Below, one piece after another: positions 58,330 through 64,000 of a stretch of DNA of 64,000 nt. The notes beneath the pieces are model-generated. The model was given only the letters and a program-made list of their open reading frames with translations, was not told the DNA's origin and did not search any database. The translations under genes were made by a program, and so were the position numbers. This DNA comes from Sipunculus nudus. Lineage: Eukaryota; Annelida; Sipuncula; Golfingiida; Sipunculidae. The DNA is taken from positions 49,192,401 to 49,256,400 of the forward strand of contig CM049317.1 in the NCBI GenBank assembly GCA_026874595.1, given 5' to 3'. Each line of letters begins with the position of its first letter. Within the stretch, counting starts at the first letter, position 1.

Positions 58330-59450
58330 AGGGCGTCATGAAAAACGTTGCTTTTAGTTGTCAATTGATGGAAGTCTTTGGTATGATAACAAAGACATAT
58401 GTCAATGAAGTCTCTGCAAAAATTGCAGCTAAAAGCGCGCAATATTGAGAGACAGGCTCAAGCTAATAGACTCGTACAGTATTAAATGTTTGTCCTGAGC
58501 TGTGTTCATTGTCATCAGGTAAATCGGAAACGGATGATGATTTCAGATAAACGGTTGGTTTACATCCTTGGTGCAAGTCCGTGGCAATAAAATGACCTCA
58601 ACTTTGGTTCATTGCTTTGTCATAGGTAAAATTAACGCAAATAAATCAGGATTTTTTTTCCAGAAAATTTGCAGAGAGTTAGCACAATATGAGCAATACA
58701 TTAAATTTTGAAGTTAATCAGAATTAAGGTAATATATTTTTTTTCTTATGTACCAAATGACAAAAGAAGAATTTCCTTGTCCCAATGTAAAAGCCGCCTG
58801 GTCGCGTGCATTTGTTCTGTCACTCGCCAGATGAAAGCGGGTGATTGAAGCGTGACAGTGTTTATACATGAAAAGTGTCCACTGAAACATATGACTAATA
58901 AGGAGATTCTGGTGGAGGTTTTGGCAATATATTTTCATGTTTCAAAGTCCCTGGACACTCTGGATGCTTATAAAAATATATGTGCCCCAAACACCCCCTT
59001 CCTCAACCCATCCCCCGAACTATGAATAAGTTGTAGGGTTTCAACAACGGTGGTCGTGTAACTTGTCGTACTGTTAATCCAAATGAAAAGATCATTAATT
59101 TCAGATTGAAATCTGAGTCATGTGGTCTTTGTTTTGAATTAAAAGCTTTATTTCCAGCTGAGGGAAGTGTTAGGATTCATTGGGATAAGAGTGGACCTGT
59201 GACCGCGAATTGCACAATGCGCTCTGTGGCCAGTGAGCTCAAAATGCAGGAAAATCCCAATGGATCCTCCTGAAAAAGTGCCAGGCGTGGACCTCAAAGC
59301 GCAAAATATTTCGAGGGCCATACCAGAACGGACGCAGGTAAACCTTTGTCTAGGAAAATCACAACTGCGTATTAATTGTATAGATGTTATAACCGTTTAG
59401 CAAGAAAGAAATAAATATAAGTAGAATGCAGGTAAATGTATATTATTAAT
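58330..59450 (+). repeat. Segmental duplicate, copy 2 (partner 14130-15400)
   Basis: Collinear with copy 1 over about 1.1-1.3 kb, with many substitutions and indels. It follows a CTLD unit, as copy 1 does. Confidence 0.6.
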
Positions 59451-59451
59451 C

Positions 59452-59560
59452 AGGGGAAAATGTTAGGCTTATCCGCGATATCAAACTTTGTCGGTGGAGC
59501 ACATATCCGCCGTTCCAATCACTTTGCTTGAATAGCATGCGTTACTAGTGAGAAAGTTTG
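59452..59560. repeat. tRNA-like repeat, copy a
   Basis: Matches 59988-60095: caggggaaaatnttnggct, tatccg, cggtg-agcac, gccgttcca and ctttgct blocks. Confidence 0.55.
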
Positions 59561-59987
59561 GCCCGGTTTTATGTGTACCCCTTAATACGTCCCGTCTTTA
59601 GAACGTTCTGTTTCAGAACAAGTTATTTAACCGAGGAGTCACACGTTTTGGTGTACTTGGTGGCATTAATTTCTCAATTAATTATAAATAAATCTAAATA
59701 AATTAATGAATTGAAACATCATTAAAAGAAGAATTCCAAAACAGATTATTCAGAACGCTCTGTATAACACTGAAAATACACGCAAGCCATCCGATAGCAA
59801 TTCTTGGTATAAAAGTGACGGCTAAAAAACTTGAAGATTAACACCCCGTCTATTTGTATATCCCAGTTAAATGAATATTGTCGGTTGACAACTGCAATAT
59901 TCAATTAAAAAGGGATTGACTGTACTTCAAACGACAGAGTTGGGTGACATTTTGGACGAGCCCCCATATATTACATAAACATTTTGC

Positions 59988-60095
59988 TCAGGGGAAAATA
60001 TTTGGTCTATCCGGGATTCGGACTCGTATCTTCGGTGCACGTCCGGCGTTCCACACGCTTTGCTAGGTCAAGTTTTACTAGCGAGATAAAATCAC
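59988..60095 (-). repeat. tRNA-like repeat, copy b
   Basis: On the minus strand gagtccgaatcccgg (60025-60011) resembles Pol III box B, suggesting a tRNA-derived origin. It is direct to copy a, about 536 bases apart. Confidence 0.5.
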
Positions 60096-61070
60096 TTTCA
60101 AAAGACCACTAACATGTGCATTATGCTGGATTCAGTATTTATAACAAAATGTGAGTAGACATGTGGATAAACAAATATATACAGTATAATCACTGTGTGT
60201 GTTTACTTCTATCAATATTAATGACTGAAATTTTTTTTCATCGTACATAGTTACCTGCAATCTCCTACACTAGTGTGCAAAATTGATTTCCATCTGAATC
60301 ATACAACTTCCCTTTGTTTTTACTTTAACATCGATGGTTTAATAGTTTAAATAGTTTAAATTTCTTACATACGTCTAATTTTATGCAGAGGCGCTCAGGA
60401 ATAAAAGAATATTAAGAGTGAAAACCACTGATCGTTGATGTGTCTGATTGAATATTATAAATTTATATTAACCTAGTGTTACCCGACCGTTGTTTCCTTA
60501 TTACCTGCCACTTTGTATAAAGGGGTCGCAGCGGAATAACATAGTATAGCTAATGATATACTGACTCGTCCCGGCGTTGTCCATGTAGTTATCTTTTACC
60601 AGGTAGCTGGATATTTTATTATAATCTACCAGTACTGCATGGATTAGCTGAAGGAATTTTATTTTTGTTTATTACACATTTACACAACGATGATACAACA
60701 AATTTGATGGTTTAAGAGTATATATAGTATATATAATTCTTATAGTTAAATCATTTATCCGTAATGTTTTATTGAATGTTTGCTACCAAATTAGACGTTC
60801 AGTTATTAATGAAACCAATGGAAAAACATATCAGGTAGTTTACATATAATTTTTTTTTATACTCTTATGGCCGGATGTCATGAATTTATTTGGTAGCGGC
60901 TACTTTATGTAAAGAAAACCCGGCCCAGTAGCGTAGGTAAACATATATATATAGCATAGTTAAGGATACAATATATTTATCTCCTTGCATGAATTAGGAT
61001 ATTTATATTGTAATCCAGGAATACTAAATGGTTTAGCTCAATAAATTATATTTGTTTATTTCAGGGAGGT
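60096..61070. other. Spacer
   Basis: AT-rich with no recognised gene. Confidence 0.35.
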
Positions 61071-61082
61071 ACAAGCACTATC

Positions 61083-61162
61083 ATGAATATACTTTTGATT
61101 GTCAGCATCCTTTTGAAAGCACATCATTTTCGGACATGTCTTGTCGAAGACAAGCATCAATG
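61083..61162 (+). CDS. Candidate signal-peptide exon
   Basis: After a strong acceptor (tttatttcag, ending 61070), ATG at 61083 starts MNILLIVSILLK, a plausible signal peptide, and the frame meets an atg/gtaggg donor at 61162 in phase 2. The family's other signal exons end in phase 1 and no partner exon was found, so assignment is uncertain. Confidence 0.35.
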
Positions 61163-61375
61163 GTAGGGAATTGTATGTGAAACCATATGATACATGTACA
61201 TGGTTATCAATTCCAATAGAACAGTATGTATTTCATTATATAATATATGAACATAAGTCATTTTACAATAGAATATATATACTTGTCTGAACGTTAACAT
61301 GTTCTCATAATGGTTAGATAAAGTCTTTCTGTAGACTACGTTGTAAACAAGAACGCGTACTTTGAACATATGATG

Positions 61376-61378
61376 ATG

Positions 61379-61435
<57 letters not shown>

Positions 61436-61491
61436 TTAAATAATAACAATGATAATAATAATAATAATAATTATTATTATTATTATTGTAC
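61376..61491. repeat. (AAT)n / (ATT)n palindromic microsatellite
   Basis: A long aat run is followed by a second aat run that switches directly to att repeats (about 61450-61490), making a self-complementary block. Confidence 0.95.
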
Positions 61492-62669
61492 ATGTTCCTA
61501 ACATGTATTTGCTTGTAGTCAATCTATTGAGTTCATCGGCTGCCCCCTCCCCCTCCGCGAACTAGAAAAGAAATGCCATATAAACACATAACTGTCTTAC
61601 TGCAGATAGAGATACCTTTTTTCTCAAATTTAAATGCATATTAACTTAAAAAATTGGGCCAAGCGGTTTGACATGGAGAGATGGTCTTAGATGGATGATA
61701 GATCTGCATGCGGCAGGCCATGTAAGCTGATGTTTTATCATGAAATTCCTGGAATACAGAACACAAGTGCAATGCTACATGTTAACCCATGGGTTCTGCA
61801 GTTGTTAACAGGTCGAGGACGACCGCAGGTGGTAGTAGGTCCTCCGTTTTGAGTACATACTTTGTTTAAGGTACGCCTGTTCTCCGATGGAAGTACAATA
61901 TGACCAGTGAGGAAATTTCATCCTATAGAAAACCCTAAAAAAAGGCCCACCCCATAAAGCCTGCCACCTTATAATTAAATAAATATTGAAAGGCAGAGTT
62001 ATGAAGACATAATTTTTCTTAAACAATAGATCCTTGTACAGTTCCTTTTTTTTTCTTCTTATTTACTCTTCTTAAAAATTAGTGTGATAATGGTCTTTTT
62101 CAATAGAGGATTCACTTTTCAGCTGTGTGATGCATGATATAACCGGCCGAGAAATATCCACTTCGCAAATAGTTCATCATATATATGATCTGACTTGATA
62201 ACACAAAAGCCGTGTAAGTTATTGTGATACGGAGGAATAGCAAATAACGTTTGCCTTATCTTTCAGTCGATTCATCTAATGATAACAGGATTACATTCTG
62301 GCACTGAGTGCACTGAGTGTATATTTTCCTAGATACATCGTTTGTTGCCTTTGTGTCTGATTGTTTGCATGCCTGTCAGCTGCGTTATTTTACCGAGTTA
62401 CATATATTGGGGTAAGGGTCTCTAATGACTAAATTGAGGTATTGGTATAGTACATTATTATATGTCATAACTGTAATCATGCTTTCTACTGTACATAATC
62501 CCTCACTCGATTGTCCAGATATATCAGAAAAATAAACGGTCCGGAGCTCCGATAACAGCAGGGGTAATCACTGGAAACCGGTAAATAAAGATCTAAATGT
62601 TTTACCGGTAATCAGGAACGCAAAGCTTTAATATGTGTCTGATGGGAAAACAACTAAAATTACTCATCA
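61492..62669. other. Spacer upstream of unit D
   Basis: No exon supported. Confidence 0.4.
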
Positions 62670-62676
62670 TATAAAA
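62670..62676 (+). promoter_or_regulatory. TATA box of lectin unit D
   Basis: tataaaa lies 49 bases upstream of the second, frame-correct ATG at 62725. Spacing matches unit A. Confidence 0.5.
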
Positions 62677-62724
62677 CACAACGGTTGCATTATACTAAAC
62701 TGCATACGAGCGGGTTCATGAAGG

Positions 62725-63362
62725 ATGCAGGTTCTCTCATGTATCACGCTGCTCTGTGGTGTGGTATATTTTTTATTAACTCCAGGATGTGGAACTAACA
62801 AAGAAGGTAAGTTTGTTAATACAAAATGAATTTTTGGCAAGTGACAATTCACTCGACATGTATTTTCTGGCATTTATTACCTGTGTTTGAAATATCATAG
62901 ATATATATTTGTGTAAGTATTATTGTTAAAGAGTGATTGACAGGCTATAGAGAAAATATAATATTAAAAAGGGTGAGTTTAGGTAATACTCATATAATCA
63001 AAATGAATGTGTGTTTTTTTTGTGCATTGAAGATAACTAATAAAATCTTGGAGACTGCTTTACTACAGATAGATCCGTTCAACATGGCTTCGTGGTTTCA
63101 AGTAAACTGGTTTTCCGTCTAATTTCTATCGAGTCAATGACAAATATTGTTGCAGCATTCGATACAAAGGCGAATCTGACATATCAAGAGGCGGTCCTTT
63201 ACTGTAAACACCTCAACAGAACACTCCCAAGTCCTCCAGAGAGTGAAGAGTTCGAAGATATCCTTCGCCGACTAAACCAAAGTCGATTGTCGAAGGCGTG
63301 GCTTGGAGTCAAGCGGGTGGACATGGGGTTCTGGTCGTGGTCGGATGACAAAGCTGCGATCG
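62725..63362 (+). CDS. CTLD protein, unit D (5' exons only)
   Basis: Exon 1 (62725-62806) encodes a signal peptide (MQVLSCITLLCGVVYFLL) and ends at aaag-aag/gtaag in phase 1; an ATG four bases upstream at 62719 is in another frame and meets a stop. Exon 2 starts at 63069 after ctacag and reads LTYQEAVLYCKHLNRTLP, EEFEDILRRL, KAWLGVKR and GFWSWSDD, a well-formed CTLD first half with its first canonical cysteine. The donor is unclear (about 63358-63366); without splicing the frame continues to a stop at 63446-63448. No second-half exon was found before the window ends, so the gene probably runs on. Confidence 0.7.
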
Positions 63363-63448
63363 GGGTGTCATGTAATCATGTCTCTCCTTATGATTCAAAT
63401 TATTTAACTTCACAGCAGAAGCTGATAAAGGTCTTTTTATCACCTTAA

Positions 63449-64000
63449 CAATATCCTAGGGCTCCCAATGTTTTCAGATGGATTATTGTGAAGAGTATTT
63501 GTTTCCCAAAGAGCAGTTGCTATATTTATTCAAACGAATTAAACTAAAATTCTGATCTTGAAAAGCACACCATAATTGTATTCTATTTCTTTTATCTATC
63601 AATATCTCCAAAAGCATTGTCCAATCTTCGCCTGATTCGATACTGAATTGTTCATGAAGGTTTTAATCTAATATAGGGATATCAAGCAGAAGATGAATTC
63701 ATAGGTTGACTAATTCCAAGGAGCAATGTTTCCCCAATGAGTTGGCAAGGATTACACGGATTTTTGGTTATCAAAAAGTTAGGCAAAGTGCTCGATGAAT
63801 GTATCAGATGAAGCTGCTTTTGCCAATTATCTAAAAAAATGTCCAATATTTGACCAGCTGGCTTAGAGGGAAGCCCAAAGATAAAATGAAAATGTAGAAT
63901 GCATACGATGGTGTACATGAAATTAGTGAAAATGGGGCAATATATATAGGAGTGAATTCACTGTATCAGAACTATGGAAAACATAGTTCCAGCGCCTTGG
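63449..64000. other. Probable intron of unit D
   Basis: No CTLD second-half signature on the + strand. The minus-strand open frame at 63682-63918 has no recognised motif. Confidence 0.35.

Overview
The window is animal nuclear DNA, most likely from a bivalve or other mollusc. It is AT-rich and intron-rich. It holds microsatellites, tRNA-derived SINE-like repeats, dispersed repeats rich in TGACC half-sites that end near GACGGAC-type tracts, and short C-type-lectin-like (CTLD) exons split by phase-1 introns. No bacterial-style gene organisation, CRISPR array or complete tRNA/rRNA gene is visible. Gene models were assembled by hand from reading frames, splice sites and paralogue comparison; none has transcript support.

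Layout. 0-4.4 kb is repeats. 4.4-13.1 kb (+) holds two tandem CTLD receptor units. Unit A has a TATA box, signal peptide, two CTLDs and a short stalk. Unit B has one decayed CTLD, one altered CTLD, a stalk, a transmembrane exon and a tyrosine-bearing tail, followed by a 49-bp minisatellite. 13.1-23.8 kb is repeats, including a segmental duplicate, a 1.09-kb inverted-repeat element, SINEs and a ~270-bp array. 23.8-29.3 kb (-) is a single-CTLD lectin gene broken by a stop and a frameshift. 32.3-32.6 kb (-) is a fragment resembling TM1-TM2 of a rhodopsin-type receptor. 33.1-36.2 kb is a 3.1-kb array of 52-bp repeats. 37.4-44.5 kb is a degenerate LTR retrotransposon whose domain order (gag-PR-INT-RT-RNase H) marks it as Gmr1-like Ty3/gypsy. 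45.2-45.5 kb is a possible DIRS-like reverse-transcriptase scrap. 53.7-55.6 kb (+) is a third, partly decayed CTLD/transmembrane unit, followed at 58.3-59.5 kb by a copy of the sequence that follows unit B. 62.7 kb to beyond 63.4 kb (+) is the start of a fourth CTLD gene with its own TATA box and signal peptide; no later exon is visible before the window ends.

How it fits together. Units A, B and the 54-kb unit look like products of local duplication, with identical exon phases and CTLD halves on separate exons. In molluscs such genes are usually linked to recognition of microbes or glycans; that role is inference here. The cluster shows birth-and-death evolution: intact, altered and broken CTLDs lie side by side among repeats and mobile elements.
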